A stretch of DNA of 64,000 bases, from contig NZ_JALBYU010000005.1 of assembly GCF_029963765.1 (NCBI RefSeq), forward strand, positions 248,001 through 312,000, given 5' to 3'. Positions 21,173 to 30,833 of the stretch are shown here, piece by piece. The notes below the pieces were generated by a model that did no database searches, was not told the DNA's origin, and saw only the letters and a program-made list of their open reading frames with translations. A program made the position numbers and the translations under genes. Position 1 is the first letter of the stretch; every line of letters starts with the position of its first letter. The DNA is from Pseudomonas sp. UYIF39. Lineage in GTDB: Bacteria; Pseudomonadota; Gammaproteobacteria; Pseudomonadales; Pseudomonadaceae.

Positions 21173-22513
21173 TCAATCGAGCCCCAGTTTCTTGAGCCTG
21201 TAGCGCATCGACCGAAATGAAAGATTCAACCGCTGAGCCGCCGCCGTGCGGTTCCAGCGGGTTTCTTCCAGGGCCTGGAGGATAAGGTTGCGTTCGATGT
21301 TTTCCAGGTAGTCTTCCAGGTTGTCGATCTGCGTCAGGTCCGGCACACCGCCTTCCGGGTTGCAGTTGCCTTCGGCCAGTCGCAGGTCGCTGGCTTCAAT
21401 TTGTTTGTTTTCGCACAACGTGTGAGCCCGTTCGAGCACGTTCTCCAGTTCCCGCACGTTGCCGGGAAAGCGATAGCTTTTCAGCGCGTCGAGGGCTTGG
21501 GGGTGGAGCTTTGCGGCGGGCTGGCCAGTGCTGATAGCCAAGCGTTTGAGCACGTGGCAGGCGAGGGATTCGATGTCGTCACGGCGTTCGCGCAAGGGCG
21601 GCACCCGTAGTTCGATCACGTTCAACCGGTAGTACAAATCCTGTCGAAAGCGTTCGGCGGCGACTTCGGCGTCGAGGTCTTTGTGGGTGGCGCAAAGGAT
21701 ACGCACATCGACCACGGTTTCCTGTTGCTCACCGACACCGCGAACGGCTTTTTCCTGTATTGCCCGTAGCAGTTTGACCTGCATCGCCAGCGGCAAATCA
21801 GCCACTTCGTCGAGGAACAGGGTGCCGCCATGAGCCGCCTGGAACAGTCCGGGTTTGTCTTCGACGGCACCGCTGAAGCTGCCTTTGCGATGACCGAAAA
21901 ATTCGCTTTCCATCAATTCTGACGGAATCGCCCCGCAATTGACCGGGATAAAGGGGCGGCGCGCGCGCGGTCCTTGCTCATGGATCAGTCGCGCGACCAA
22001 CTCCTTGCCGCTGCCGGATTCGCCGCTTATGTATACCGGAGCCTGGCTGCGGGCCAGTTTGTCGATGTGTTTGCGCAAGGCGCGCATGGGCGGTGAATCA
22101 CCCAGCAGCCGGCGATCGATGGCGACGCCAGTGCCGCCCGGCGCAGGCAACCGAAGCGCGCTGCTGACCAGTTCCCGCAGGCGAGTGAGGTCCACCGGTT
22201 TGGTCAGGAAGTCGAAGGCGCCGGCCTTGAGGGCGTTGATAGCCGTTTCCAGGCTGCCATAAGCGGTGATCATTGCCACCGGTACGAGTGGGTGGCGTTG
22301 CTGGATGTGTTGCACCAGCTCAAGGCCGGTGCCATCCGGCAGGCGCATGTCGGTGAGGCACAGGTCGAAGGTCTCTCGCGACAGCAGGGCCTGGGCTTCG
22401 CCGAGGTTGCGGGCACTGAAGGTGTCGAGTTTCATCCGGCCCAGGGTGATTTCCAGGAGTTCGCGGATATCCGGTTCGTCGTCGACGATCAGGACTTTTT
22501 GCCGTGGGCTCAT
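21173..22513 (-). CDS. pilR: Sigma-54-dependent response regulator PilR
   Basis: 446-residue NtrC-type activator. Receiver domain residues 1-120 with phosphoacceptor D55 (LTDMRLPDG); AAA+ domain with Walker A GESGSGKE (about 164-171), sigma-54 contact loop GSFSGA (211-216) and [13 protein letters not shown]; Fis-type HTH at the C terminus (RTAAAQRLNLSFRSMRYRLKKLG). PilR activates pilA with RpoN. The contact loop differs from the canonical GAFTGA at two positions. It is one base pair behind pilS and surely co-transcribed. The ATG at 22513 gives the normal start MSPRQKVLIVDDEP. Confidence 0.96.
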   Translation of the reverse strand: MSPRQKVLIVDDEPDIRELLEITLGRMKLDTFSARNLGEAQALLSRETFDLCLTDMRLPDGTGLELVQHIQQRHPLVPVAMITAYGSLETAINALKAGAFDFLTKPVDLTRLRELVSSALRLPAPGGTGVAIDRRLLGDSPPMRALRKHIDKLARSQAPVYISGESGSGKELVARLIHEQGPRARRPFIPVNCGAIPSELMESEFFGHRKGSFSGAVEDKPGLFQAAHGGTLFLDEVADLPLAMQVKLLRAIQEKAVRGVGEQQETVVDVRILCATHKDLDAEVAAERFRQDLYYRLNVIELRVPPLRERRDDIESLACHVLKRLAISTGQPAAKLHPQALDALKSYRFPGNVRELENVLERAHTLCENKQIEASDLRLAEGNCNPEGGVPDLTQIDNLEDYLENIERNLILQALEETRWNRTAAAQRLNLSFRSMRYRLKKLGLD

Positions 22514-22515
22514 GT

Positions 22516-24126
22516 TCAACTTTGTTTCCGTCCGTGAGCAAAGGTGATGCGAAAGCAGCCGCCGCCTTGGCGTGGTTTGAAGTCTAGGCGGGCCTGGTTG
22601 CTTTCGCACAGCTCACGGGACAGATAAAGCCCCAGGCCGGTGCCTTGGGTGCTGGTGGTGAAGAACGGTTCGAACAAGTGCACGTGATGCTCCGGTGCCA
22701 CACCGGGGCCGTTGTCCAGGATCTCGAGGACCGGCAGCTGGCTGTCCGGTTCGACGAACAATTCGAGCCAGACCTGCGCCACGTCGTGATTCAAGGCGCT
22801 ATGGCGCCAGGCGTTACGCAACAGATTGTCGAGAATCTGGGTCAGTTGGTCTGGATCCATCAGGGTTTTGAAGTCTCCTGAGCCGATGCGCAGATGAATC
22901 TGCTGATGCTCGGCCGCCCCCTCGCGGGTTTCGTTGAAGTACTGCTCCAGCCACGGCTTCAGATCAAGCCGTTGCGCTACGGTTTGCTGGCGGCGGGACA
23001 GTTGCAGGACGTTTTCGATTACCCGATTCATTCGCTGAGAGTGGTCTTGAATAATCTGTGTCAGACGTCGATCCGCGCGGTTCAGTTCCTCTGATTCTTG
23101 CAATAGCTGCGCGGCATGACTAACGGCGCCCAGTGGATTGCGGATTTCATGGGCGATACCGGCGGTCAGGCGACCGAGGGCGGCGAGCTTCAATTGCTGG
23201 GCTTGTTGAGCGATTTGCGCGAGGTCTTCGAGAAAGACCAGGGTCTGGTGGTGTGGGCTTTGGTCCAGAGCAATGAAGCTCGGTTGCAGCTCCAGACCAC
23301 TACTGGCGACTTTCAGGCTCTGGGGGCGCAGCGTCGGATTGCTGAGCCACAGTTGCAGGCGTTCGACCAGGCTGGGTAAGTAGTCGTCGATCAGCTGGCC
23401 TGCCAGATTCTCCCTGCCCAACAGGTTCAAGGCGCTGTGGTTGGCCAGTTGAACCCGCCGCTTGTCGTCGAGTACCAGGATGCCGGTGCGCATGCGTTGC
23501 AGGATCAGTGCGTTGAGGGCTTCGAGGCCGACGACTTCGCTGGCCCGTTGTTCGGCGAGGGTTTCGCTGACCTCCAGACGTCGGATCAGCCCTTGCACCA
23601 GCAATGCCGCAGCAAAACACAAGGCGCCGAGTGTGCTGACTTGCAGGTAATCGTTGGGGGTGGCGTGATGGCTGAAACTCAGGAGGAAGCTCAGCCCGAC
23701 GATGCCGAGTGCGCCAACGGCGGCAATCAGCAGGCCGATGCGCCCTCGCAACAAGGTGTTACTGATGGCGACCGATACGATCAGCAAGTTGCCGATGGCG
23801 CTGGCCACACCGCCGGCGGCGTAGAACAGACCGCACAGCAGCAGGACGTCGGTCAGCGCCAGGCTGAACAGTTGCGCCGGGCGCCGGGTGTTCCCGAGAA
23901 ATACCACCAGCAGGATATTCAGCACCAGGTAAAACCAGCTGCCACTGCGCAGCAGGTCGTCATTGCTGAACGTCAGCAGCTGGTTGTCCATGTTGCTGGA
24001 GATCAACAGCACCAGGGTGATGCCGATGCTCAAGCGGTAAAGGTGATAGAGGCGCAGCAGTCGCTGGGCCTGTTTGCTGCCGGGACTGGAGGTCTCAGCG
24101 ATCACTGGAGCCCGGGCCTTGCTCAA
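22516..24126 (-). CDS. pilS: Sensor histidine kinase PilS
   Basis: 536-residue inner-membrane sensor. The N-terminal half has six hydrophobic segments (about residues 25-190), then a PAS-like linker (ALNALILQRMRTGILVLDDKRRVQLAN). The H box is GRLTAGIAHEIRNPLGAVSHAAQLL, and the ATP-binding domain has DNLLRNAWRHS (N box), DNGPGVAPEHH and FFTTSTQGTGLGLYLSREL. In P. aeruginosa PilS senses membrane pilin and adjusts pilA transcription through PilR. It overlaps the upstream PP0621-like gene by 32 bases. Confidence 0.95.
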   Translation of the reverse strand: MSKARAPVIAETSSPGSKQAQRLLRLYHLYRLSIGITLVLLISSNMDNQLLTFSNDDLLRSGSWFYLVLNILLVVFLGNTRRPAQLFSLALTDVLLLCGLFYAAGGVASAIGNLLIVSVAISNTLLRGRIGLLIAAVGALGIVGLSFLLSFSHHATPNDYLQVSTLGALCFAAALLVQGLIRRLEVSETLAEQRASEVVGLEALNALILQRMRTGILVLDDKRRVQLANHSALNLLGRENLAGQLIDDYLPSLVERLQLWLSNPTLRPQSLKVASSGLELQPSFIALDQSPHHQTLVFLEDLAQIAQQAQQLKLAALGRLTAGIAHEIRNPLGAVSHAAQLLQESEELNRADRRLTQIIQDHSQRMNRVIENVLQLSRRQQTVAQRLDLKPWLEQYFNETREGAAEHQQIHLRIGSGDFKTLMDPDQLTQILDNLLRNAWRHSALNHDVAQVWLELFVEPDSQLPVLEILDNGPGVAPEHHVHLFEPFFTTSTQGTGLGLYLSRELCESNQARLDFKPRQGGGCFRITFAHGRKQS

Positions 24127-24328
24127 GATGAGCCTGGCTGCAATACCACTGTTGTTGAAGGCTCAGCGCGCGGTCGCGTGGCAGGTGTACGCCGCAATGG
24201 GCGCAGCGGACCATGGGCGCCGCCTCCAGCTCGGCAGGGGACTTGGGCACGGAAGCCTGGCCCTTGAACTTGCGCCAGAACCATACCGCAGCGGCAATCA
24301 GGGCGATCCAGAACAGTAAACGAAGCAT
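24095..24328 (-). CDS. PP0621-family small zinc-ribbon membrane protein
   Basis: 77 residues: an N-terminal membrane helix (LLFWIALIAAAVWFWRKF) and a C-terminal ribbon with CAHCGVHLPRDRA and WYCSQAHLEQG, a likely Cys3His metal site. The family is annotated PP0621 in pseudomonads and has no assigned function. Its last 32 bases overlap the start of pilS, in the same direction, which suggests coupling to the sensor kinase. Confidence 0.8.
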   Translation of the reverse strand: MLRLLFWIALIAAAVWFWRKFKGQASVPKSPAELEAAPMVRCAHCGVHLPRDRALSLQQQWYCSQAHLEQGPGSSDR

Positions 24329-24407
24329 GATGAGCTGCTATTCGACGAGTGATGAGCCAGTTTAGCCAAGGACATGACCAGCGCACAGCGTAATAATCGA
24401 GCCCATA

Positions 24408-24435
24408 AAAAAGGAGCCTCGAAAGGCTCCTTTTT
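24408..24435. terminator. Bidirectional terminator after bamD
   Basis: AAAAAGGAGCCT-CGAA-AGGCTCCTTTTT is a perfect 12-base stem with a tetraloop, 15 bases beyond the bamD stop on the minus strand. Confidence 0.9.
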
Positions 24436-24450
24436 GTACAACCCGATGTG

Positions 24451-25473
24451 TCAGTCAAACACGCCGAAGGTCATGTAGCTGAACCACGAGCGGTCGCTGT
24501 TATTGGCTTCGGACTCGTGTTGCTCTTCTTCGATCACGTCGCCATTTTCATCTTTAGGCTTGAGATCGTTCGGAATCGCGTCCTTGGCGTCCTGGAATTG
24601 CTTCTGCACGTCCTGGTTGGCGCGGGTTTCGCCCGGCGGCAGTGGCGGACGGGATTCGATCAGGCCCAGGGTCGCCTTGCTCAACCATGAACGGTTGTCG
24701 GCTTCGGCCACCGATGGCACGAACTGACCGTCCACCAGGCTTGGGTGCTTCGGGTAGTTGAGTTTCAGGGTTTCCAGGCTGGTGGCGGCCAGTTCGTCCA
24801 GGTGCAGACGCTGGTAGGCCTCTGTCATCACCGCCAGGCCGTCACCGACCGAAGGGGTTTCCTGGAAGTTTTCCACCACGTAGCGACCACGGTTCGCGGC
24901 GGCGACATAGGCCTGACGGGTCAGGTAGTAGTCGGCAACGTGAATCTCGTAGGCCGCCAGCAGGTTGCGCAGGTAGATCATGCGCTGCTTGGCGTCCGGC
25001 GAGTAGCGGCTGTTGGGGAAACGGCTGGTCAGCTGGGCGAACTCGTTGTAGGAGTCGCGAGCGGCACCCGGGTCACGCTTGGTCATGTCCAACGGCAGGA
25101 ATCGCGACAGCAGGCCGACGTCCTGATCGAAAGAAGTCAGACCCTTGAGGTAATACGCGTAATCCACGTTCGGGTGCTGCGGGTGCAAACGAATGAAACG
25201 CTCGGCAGCAGACTTCGCAGCCTCTGGCTCGGTGTTCTTGTAGTTGGCGTAGATGAGCTCAAGTTGAGCCTGATCGGCGTAGCGACCGAAAGGATAACGC
25301 GACTCCAGCGCCTTCAGCTTGGCTGTGGCGGCAGTGTAGCTACTATTGTCCAGATCGTGCTGAGCCTGCTGGTACAGCTCGACCTCGCTCAGGTTTTCGT
25401 CTACGACTTCCTTCGATGAGCAAGCAGCGGTCAATGCGAGGATGGCGATCAGCAGCAGGTGTTTCACTTGCAT
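24451..25473 (-). CDS. bamD: Outer membrane assembly lipoprotein BamD
   Basis: 340-residue lipoprotein of the BAM complex that inserts beta-barrels into the outer membrane. The lipobox is LTAACSS after a short signal peptide ([18 protein letters not shown]); TPR-type repeats follow ([42 protein letters not shown]). The ATG at 25473 puts the signal peptide in place. The C-terminal extension rich in charged residues ([17 protein letters not shown]) makes it longer than E. coli BamD. Divergent from rluD, as is usual. Confidence 0.95.
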   Translation of the reverse strand: MQVKHLLLIAILALTAACSSKEVVDENLSEVELYQQAQHDLDNSSYTAATAKLKALESRYPFGRYADQAQLELIYANYKNTEPEAAKSAAERFIRLHPQHPNVDYAYYLKGLTSFDQDVGLLSRFLPLDMTKRDPGAARDSYNEFAQLTSRFPNSRYSPDAKQRMIYLRNLLAAYEIHVADYYLTRQAYVAAANRGRYVVENFQETPSVGDGLAVMTEAYQRLHLDELAATSLETLKLNYPKHPSLVDGQFVPSVAEADNRSWLSKATLGLIESRPPLPPGETRANQDVQKQFQDAKDAIPNDLKPKDENGDVIEEEQHESEANNSDRSWFSYMTFGVFD

Positions 25474-25624
25474 GGCGGCTTGCGTCCCTATGACGGCCGC
25501 TGTCTTGGGCGGGGCCGTCCTGTTATGATGAGCGCCCCGTTGAATAGCCTCGGGGCAAAAGACGCCGTATTTAACCACAAGCGCGCAGCCGAAACCAAAG
25601 GCTGTGCCGACGCCTAGTCTGAGC

Positions 25625-26587
25625 ATGTCCGATAAAATTGAACTTCGCGCAGAGGTGCCGTCCGAATTGGGCGGCCAACGCCTCGATCAAGTCGCCGCAC
25701 AATTATTCGCTGAGCACTCGCGCTCGCGCCTTTCCGCCTGGATCAAAGACGGCCGCCTGACTGTGGATGGGGCGGTTATCCGCCCGCGAGACATCGTTCA
25801 TGGTGGTGCCATTCTTGAACTCACTGCCGAGCAGGAAGCTCAGGGCGAATGGATCGCTCAAGACATCGAGCTGGACATCGTCTATGAAGACGACGACATC
25901 CTGGTGATCAACAAACCCGCGGGTCTGGTGGTGCATCCTGCCGCCGGTCACGCGGATGGCACCTTGCTCAACGCCTTGCTGCACCACGTGCCGGACATCA
26001 TCAATGTGCCCCGCGCCGGTATCGTGCATCGCCTGGACAAGGACACCACCGGTCTGATGGTGGTGGCCAAGACCATTCAGGCGCAGACACAGCTTGTCAC
26101 GCAATTGCAGAGCCGCAGCGTAAGCCGGATCTACGAGTGCATCGTGATCGGTGTGGTGACTGCCGGCGGCAAGATCAACGCGCCGATCGGTCGTCACGGC
26201 CAGCAACGCCAGCGCATGGCCGTGATGGAAGGTGGCAAGCAGGCCGTCAGCCATTACCGCGTGCTCGAGCGTTTCCGCTCCCACACTCACGTGCGGGTGA
26301 AGCTGGAAACCGGTCGTACGCACCAGATTCGTGTGCACATGGCCCACATCAACTTCCCGTTGGTCGGAGATCCTGCCTACGGCGGTCGCTTCCGCATTCC
26401 GCCGGCAGCCAGTGTGACCATGGTCGAATCGTTGAAGGCGTTCCCGCGTCAGGCGCTGCATGCGCGGTTCCTGGAACTGGATCACCCGACCACCGGTAAA
26501 CGCATGAGCTGGGAATCGCCACTGCCGGACGATTTCGTCTGGTTGCTGACGCTGCTCAAGCAAGACCGCGAGGCGTTCATCGGATGA
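25625..26587 (+). CDS. rluD: 23S rRNA pseudouridine synthase D
   Basis: 320-residue enzyme modifying uridines of helix 69 (positions 1911, 1915, 1917 in E. coli numbering). An N-terminal S4 domain (about 15-75: [12 protein letters not shown]...[16 protein letters not shown]) precedes the catalytic domain with [16 protein letters not shown]; the aspartate is the nucleophile. The start at 25625 ([12 protein letters not shown]) gives the family length. It overlaps pgeF by four bases, a conserved pairing. Confidence 0.96.
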   Translation: MSDKIELRAEVPSELGGQRLDQVAAQLFAEHSRSRLSAWIKDGRLTVDGAVIRPRDIVHGGAILELTAEQEAQGEWIAQDIELDIVYEDDDILVINKPAGLVVHPAAGHADGTLLNALLHHVPDIINVPRAGIVHRLDKDTTGLMVVAKTIQAQTQLVTQLQSRSVSRIYECIVIGVVTAGGKINAPIGRHGQQRQRMAVMEGGKQAVSHYRVLERFRSHTHVRVKLETGRTHQIRVHMAHINFPLVGDPAYGGRFRIPPAASVTMVESLKAFPRQALHARFLELDHPTTGKRMSWESPLPDDFVWLLTLLKQDREAFIG

Positions 26588-27309
26588 GTGACTGGCTGAT
26601 TCCCGACTGGCCTGCGCCTGCCGGGGTGAAAGCCTGCGTTACCACCCGTGCGGGCGGCGTCAGTCTGGCGCCGTTCGACAGCCTCAACCTCGGCGATCAC
26701 GTCGATGACAGCCCCGAAGCTGTTGTCGAAAACCGCCGTCGCCTCACCGATCATTTCTCTATTCAACCGGCCTGGTTAAAGCAGGTTCACGGCATTGCCG
26801 TGGCCCACGCAGACCCAAGCCTTACGGCCACTGCCGATGCCAGCTGGACGGCAACGCCCGGTATTGCCTGCACGGCGATGACCGCGGATTGCCTGCCGGC
26901 ATTGTTCTGCGACCGTGCAGGCACTCGCGTCGCGGCGGCCCATGCCGGTTGGCGCGGGTTGGCGGCGGGTGTGCTGGAAGCAACCCTCGACAGCCTGGCC
27001 GTGCCGCCAGAAAACGTGCTGGTCTGGCTCGGTCCGGCCATTGGCCCGCAAGCCTTTGAAGTCGGTCCTGAAGTGCGCGAAACCTTCGTCGAGCAATTGC
27101 CCGAAGCCGCCAAAGCCTTTGTGTCGAGTGCCAATGCTGGCAAATTCATGGCTGACATCTACGAGCTGGCGCGTTTGCGCCTCGCCGCTCGCGGTGTCAC
27201 CGCTGTTTATGGTGGCGGTTTCTGCACCGTGACCGATCCACGCTTCTTTTCTTACCGCCGCAGCCCACGCACTGGTCGGTTTGCCTCTTTGATCTGGCTC
27301 GAAGACTAA
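26584..27309 (+). CDS. pgeF: Purine nucleoside phosphorylase/laccase-domain protein (YfiH)
   Basis: 241-residue YfiH/DUF152-family protein. CVTTRAGGVS, VHG, TADCLPALFCD and AAAHAGWRGLAAGVLE carry the His/Cys metal-site residues. Family members have been reported as purine nucleoside phosphorylases/adenosine deaminases, as polyphenol oxidases, and as removers of misincorporated L-Ser from peptidoglycan precursors (PgeF); sequence alone cannot choose. It overlaps the rluD stop by four bases. Confidence 0.88.
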   Translation: MSDWLIPDWPAPAGVKACVTTRAGGVSLAPFDSLNLGDHVDDSPEAVVENRRRLTDHFSIQPAWLKQVHGIAVAHADPSLTATADASWTATPGIACTAMTADCLPALFCDRAGTRVAAAHAGWRGLAAGVLEATLDSLAVPPENVLVWLGPAIGPQAFEVGPEVRETFVEQLPEAAKAFVSSANAGKFMADIYELARLRLAARGVTAVYGGGFCTVTDPRFFSYRRSPRTGRFASLIWLED

Positions 27310-27339
27310 GCTTCGCTGATCTACATCAACTGAACGACG

Positions 27340-27367
27340 CTTGAAACTCCCAGAATCGACCGCATCT
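27340..27367 (+). promoter_or_regulatory. Sigma-32 heat-shock promoter of clpB
   Basis: CTTGAAA (27340-27346), a 13-base spacer and CCGCATCT (27360-27367) match the RpoH consensus CTTGAAA-N11-16-CCCCATNT with one mismatch. It lies about 70 bases upstream of the clpB start and after the pgeF stop. Confidence 0.85.
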
Positions 27368-27439
27368 AGTGAGGTATCTGGCAGGTTTCTTCATTCAGGA
27401 TGATTTATAGGTCCGGCCTGCTCAAAAGGAAGGTGACCC

Positions 27440-30004
27440 ATGCGTATAGACCGTTTAACCAGCAAGTTGCAGTTAGCCTTGTCCGACGCCCAGTCCCTGG
27501 CCGTCGGCCTCGATCATCCGGGTATTGAGCCAGCGCATTTGATGCAAGCCATGCTTGAACAGCAGGGTGGTTCGATCAAACCCCTGTTGATGCAGGTGGG
27601 CTTCGACGTCAACAGCCTGCGTAAAGAGCTGACCAAAGAGCTCGACCAACTACCAAAAATCCAGAACCCGACCGGCGACGTCAACATGTCACAGGATTTG
27701 GCGCGCCTGCTCAACCAGGCCGATCGCTTGGCCCAGCAGAAGGGCGACCAGTTCATCTCCAGCGAGTTGGTGTTGCTCGCCGCCATGGACGAGAACAGCA
27801 AGCTCGGCAAATTGTTGCTCGGTCAGGGCGTCAGCAAGAAAGCCCTGGAAAACGCGATCAACAACCTGCGTGGTGGTGAGGCCGTCAACGACGCCAACCA
27901 CGAAGAGTCGCGCCAGGCACTGGATAAATACACCGTCGACCTGACCAAGCGTGCCGAAGAAGGCAAGCTCGATCCAGTGATCGGCCGTGACGACGAAATT
28001 CGCCGGACCATTCAGGTCCTGCAACGCCGTACCAAGAACAACCCGGTGCTGATCGGTGAGCCTGGCGTGGGTAAAACCGCCATCGCCGAAGGTCTGGCCC
28101 AGCGCATCATCAACGGCGAAGTGCCGGATGGACTGAAAGGCAAACGCCTGTTGTCCCTGGACATGGGGTCGCTGATTGCCGGTGCCAAGTACCGTGGCGA
28201 GTTCGAAGAGCGCCTCAAATCCCTGCTCAACGAACTGTCGAAGCAGGAAGGGCAGATCATTCTGTTCATCGACGAACTGCACACCATGGTCGGCGCCGGT
28301 AAAGGCGAAGGCTCGATGGACGCGGGTAACATGCTCAAGCCTGCATTGGCCCGTGGTGAGCTGCACTGCGTCGGCGCGACCACGCTCAACGAGTACCGCC
28401 AATATATAGAGAAGGATGCGGCCCTCGAACGGCGCTTCCAGAAAGTGTTGGTGGACGAACCTAGCGAAGAAGACACCATCGCGATTCTGCGTGGCCTGAA
28501 AGAGCGCTACGAGGTTCACCACAAAGTGGCGATCACCGACGGCGCGATCATCGCCGCGGCCAAGCTCAGTCATCGCTACATCACTGACCGTCAGTTGCCG
28601 GACAAGGCCATCGACCTGATCGACGAAGCAGCTAGCCGCATCCGCATGGAGATCGACTCCAAGCCGGAAGTGCTCGATCGTCTGGAGCGTCGACTGATTC
28701 AGCTGAAGGTGGAATCCCAGGCGCTGAAGAAAGAAAGCGACGAAGCCGCGATAAAACGTCTGGAAAAACTCCAGGAAGAAATCGTCCGCCTCGAGCGTGA
28801 ATACTCGGACCTGGAAGAAATCTGGAACGCGGAAAAAGCCGAAGTCCAGGGTTCTGCGCAGATCCAGCAGAAAATCGAACAGTCCCGTCAGGAACTGGAA
28901 GCTGCCCGGCGCAAAGGCGACTTGAACCGCATGGCCGAGCTGCAGTACGGGATCATCCCGGACCTGGAGCGCAGCCTGCAAATGGTCGACCAGCATGGCA
29001 AAAGCGAAAACCAGTTGTTGCGCAGCAAGGTGACCGAAGAAGAGATCGCCGAAGTTGTGTCCAAGTGGACCGGCATTCCGGTGTCGAAAATGCTCGAAGG
29101 CGAGCGCGACAAGCTGATGAAGATGGAAAGCCTGTTGCACCAACGTGTGATCGGCCAGGACGAAGCGGTGATTGCCGTTTCCAATGCCGTGCGGCGGTCC
29201 CGCGCCGGTTTGTCCGACCCGAATCGCCCGAGCGGTTCGTTCATGTTCCTCGGCCCGACCGGTGTCGGTAAAACCGAGCTGTGCAAGGCGCTGGCCGAGT
29301 TCCTCTTTGATACGGAAGAGGCGATGGTGCGGATCGACATGTCCGAGTTCATGGAGAAACATTCCGTGGCTCGTCTGATCGGCGCGCCACCAGGCTACGT
29401 AGGCTATGAAGAGGGCGGTTACCTGACCGAGGCGGTGCGTCGCAAGCCTTATTCGGTGATCCTCCTGGACGAGGTCGAGAAGGCCCACCCGGACGTCTTC
29501 AACATTTTGCTGCAAGTGCTGGAAGATGGCCGACTGACCGACAGTCATGGCCGCACGGTGGATTTCAAAAATACCGTGATTGTCATGACCTCCAACCTCG
29601 GTTCGGTGCAGATCCAGGAACTGGTCGGTGATCGTGAGGCGCAGCGTGCGGCGGTGATGGATGCGATTTCCACGCACTTCCGGCCGGAATTCATCAACCG
29701 GGTCGATGAAGTGGTGATCTTCGAACCGTTGGCTCGGGATCAGATCGCGGGCATTACCGAGATCCAGTTGGGTCGTCTGCGCAGTCGCCTGACCGAGCGC
29801 GAGCTGAAGCTTGATCTCAGCCCTGAGGCCATGGATAAGCTGATCGCGGTGGGTTATGACCCGGTTTACGGCGCACGGCCGCTCAAACGAGCGATCCAGC
29901 GCTGGATCGAAAACCCGCTGGCGCAGCTGATTCTGTCCGGTCGTTTCATGCCGGGCGATACCGCCAAGGGTGTCGTGGAAAACGACGAAATCGTCTTCGT
30001 CTGA
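27440..30004 (+). CDS. clpB: ATP-dependent disaggregase ClpB
   Basis: 854-residue Hsp100 chaperone that, with DnaK, resolubilises aggregated proteins. N domain about 1-150; first AAA+ module with Walker A GEPGVGKT; coiled-coil middle domain (about 400-525, [36 protein letters not shown] region); second AAA+ module with [10 protein letters not shown] and the GYVGYEEGG pore loop. No ClpP-binding IGL loop is evident, as expected. It stands alone behind a heat-shock promoter and ahead of a strong terminator. Confidence 0.98.
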   Translation: MRIDRLTSKLQLALSDAQSLAVGLDHPGIEPAHLMQAMLEQQGGSIKPLLMQVGFDVNSLRKELTKELDQLPKIQNPTGDVNMSQDLARLLNQADRLAQQKGDQFISSELVLLAAMDENSKLGKLLLGQGVSKKALENAINNLRGGEAVNDANHEESRQALDKYTVDLTKRAEEGKLDPVIGRDDEIRRTIQVLQRRTKNNPVLIGEPGVGKTAIAEGLAQRIINGEVPDGLKGKRLLSLDMGSLIAGAKYRGEFEERLKSLLNELSKQEGQIILFIDELHTMVGAGKGEGSMDAGNMLKPALARGELHCVGATTLNEYRQYIEKDAALERRFQKVLVDEPSEEDTIAILRGLKERYEVHHKVAITDGAIIAAAKLSHRYITDRQLPDKAIDLIDEAASRIRMEIDSKPEVLDRLERRLIQLKVESQALKKESDEAAIKRLEKLQEEIVRLEREYSDLEEIWNAEKAEVQGSAQIQQKIEQSRQELEAARRKGDLNRMAELQYGIIPDLERSLQMVDQHGKSENQLLRSKVTEEEIAEVVSKWTGIPVSKMLEGERDKLMKMESLLHQRVIGQDEAVIAVSNAVRRSRAGLSDPNRPSGSFMFLGPTGVGKTELCKALAEFLFDTEEAMVRIDMSEFMEKHSVARLIGAPPGYVGYEEGGYLTEAVRRKPYSVILLDEVEKAHPDVFNILLQVLEDGRLTDSHGRTVDFKNTVIVMTSNLGSVQIQELVGDREAQRAAVMDAISTHFRPEFINRVDEVVIFEPLARDQIAGITEIQLGRLRSRLTERELKLDLSPEAMDKLIAVGYDPVYGARPLKRAIQRWIENPLAQLILSGRFMPGDTAKGVVENDEIVFV

Positions 30005-30029
30005 ATCCCCGATGGCAGCAAAACCTACG

Positions 30030-30056
30030 AGGCCTCGCGTTGCGAGGCCTTTTTTT
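30030..30056 (+). terminator. Terminator after clpB
   Basis: AGGCCTCGC-GTT-GCGAGGCCT is a perfect 9-base stem with a T7 run, 26 bases after the clpB stop. Confidence 0.92.
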
Positions 30057-30189
30057 CGCCAGGCTGTTGAACTCTAAGGAAAAGGCTTGTAAAGTGCGCC
30101 CCGCAGTAAGTCGCCCTGAAGGGTTCCAGCTCCCCAAGCAGGAATCTGAAATAAGTTGCAAATCATTAACTTGAAAGCAATTTAGGGGG

Positions 30190-30217
30190 TTGACAGAGGT
30201 GCTTAAGATTGTAGAAT
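30190..30217 (+). promoter_or_regulatory. Sigma-70 promoter of the tRNA operon
   Basis: TTGACA (30190-30195), 16-base spacer and TAGAAT (30212-30217), followed by a GCGCGCC discriminator typical of stringently controlled stable-RNA promoters. The first tRNA begins about 80 bases downstream. Confidence 0.85.
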
Positions 30218-30303
30218 AGCGCGCCTCAGACACACGAACGCAGCGATGCGAACGGGTCGAAGAGGTGAAGCAAGCTTCACAGTTTTAAATTGAAATATGT
30301 AGT

Positions 30304-30379
30304 TCCGTGATAGCTCAGTCGGTAGAGCAAATGACTGTTAATCATTGGGTCCCAGGTTCGAGTCCTGGTCACGGAGCCA
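30304..30379 (+). tRNA. tRNA-Asn (GTT)
   Basis: 76-base cloverleaf with acceptor stem TCCGTGA/TCACGGA, GTT anticodon in CTGTTAA, T-arm GGTTCGAGTCC and encoded CCA. First of four tRNAs in one operon. Confidence 0.97.
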
Positions 30380-30388
30380 ATTTCAAAC

Positions 30389-30465
30389 CGGGGTATAGCG
30401 CAGTCCGGTAGCGCGCCTGCTTTGGGAGCAGGATGTCAGGAGTTCGAATCCCCTTACCCCGACCA
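30389..30465 (+). tRNA. tRNA-Pro (TGG), copy 1
   Basis: 77-base cloverleaf with acceptor CGGGGTA/TACCCCG, TGG anticodon in CTTTGGGA, GGAGTTCGAATCC T-arm and encoded CCA. Identical over its whole length to the copy at 30644-30720. Confidence 0.97.
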
Positions 30466-30470
30466 TTTTT

Positions 30471-30546
30471 GGGTCGTTAGCTCAGTTGGTAGAGCAGTTG
30501 GCTTTTAACCAATTGGTCGTAGGTTCGAATCCCACACGACCCACCA
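30471..30546 (+). tRNA. tRNA-Lys (TTT)
   Basis: 76-base cloverleaf with acceptor GGGTCGT/ACGACCC, anticodon TTT in CTTTTAA, GGTTCGAATCC T-arm and encoded CCA. It is five bases from the preceding tRNA-Pro, so they must be processed from one transcript. Confidence 0.97.
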
Positions 30547-30610
30547 TTTTTGAAACCAGTTCACGCTGGGATCAGATCTTAAGATCAGAGGCCAAAAGCA
30601 CTGATCGAAG

Positions 30611-30638
30611 AAGGCGACTTTTAAAAAGTCGCCTTTTT
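30611..30638 (+). terminator. Hairpin between tRNA-Lys and second tRNA-Pro
   Basis: AAGGCGACTTTT/AAAAGTCGCCTT followed by five T resembles an intrinsic terminator. It would end the Asn-Pro-Lys transcript or attenuate expression of the last tRNA-Pro. Confidence 0.75.
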
Positions 30639-30643
30639 ATTAC

Positions 30644-30720
30644 CGGGGTATAGCGCAGTCCGGTAGCGCGCCTGCTTTGGGAGCAGGATGTCAGGAGTTC
30701 GAATCCCCTTACCCCGACCA
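30644..30720 (+). tRNA. tRNA-Pro (TGG), copy 2
   Basis: 77 bases, identical to copy 1 at 30389-30465, including the encoded CCA. It lies just after a terminator-like hairpin and just before another terminator. Confidence 0.97.
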
Positions 30721-30724
30721 TATT

Positions 30725-30760
30725 AAAAATCCTCGTATCGAAAGATACGGGGATTTTTTT
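30725..30760 (+). terminator. Terminator of the tRNA operon
   Basis: AAATCCTCGTATC-GAAA-GATACGGGGATTT, stabilised by a GNRA loop and followed by a long T run, immediately after the second tRNA-Pro. Confidence 0.9.
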
Positions 30761-30785
30761 TGCCTTCGAAAAATGTTCCAGACGC

Positions 30786-30817
30786 AAAAAACCGCGCTTC
30801 TCGACGGAAAAGCGCGG
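30786..30817 (-). terminator. Terminator of the EF-hand gene
   Basis: On the minus strand CCGCGCTT and AAGCGCGG form an 8-base stem followed by a T6 run (the A run at 30786-30791 on the plus strand), 16 bases beyond the stop codon. Confidence 0.8.
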
Positions 30818-30833
30818 CAGGGTTCTCGGAAGC

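Noticed and set aside
25520..25530. TATGAT as -10 of a rluD promoter
   Set aside because: The hexamer is good but no acceptable -35 element lies 16-18 bases upstream.
27689..29677. 662-codon minus-strand frame opposite clpB
   Set aside because: Antisense shadow of ClpB, without motifs or ribosome-binding site.
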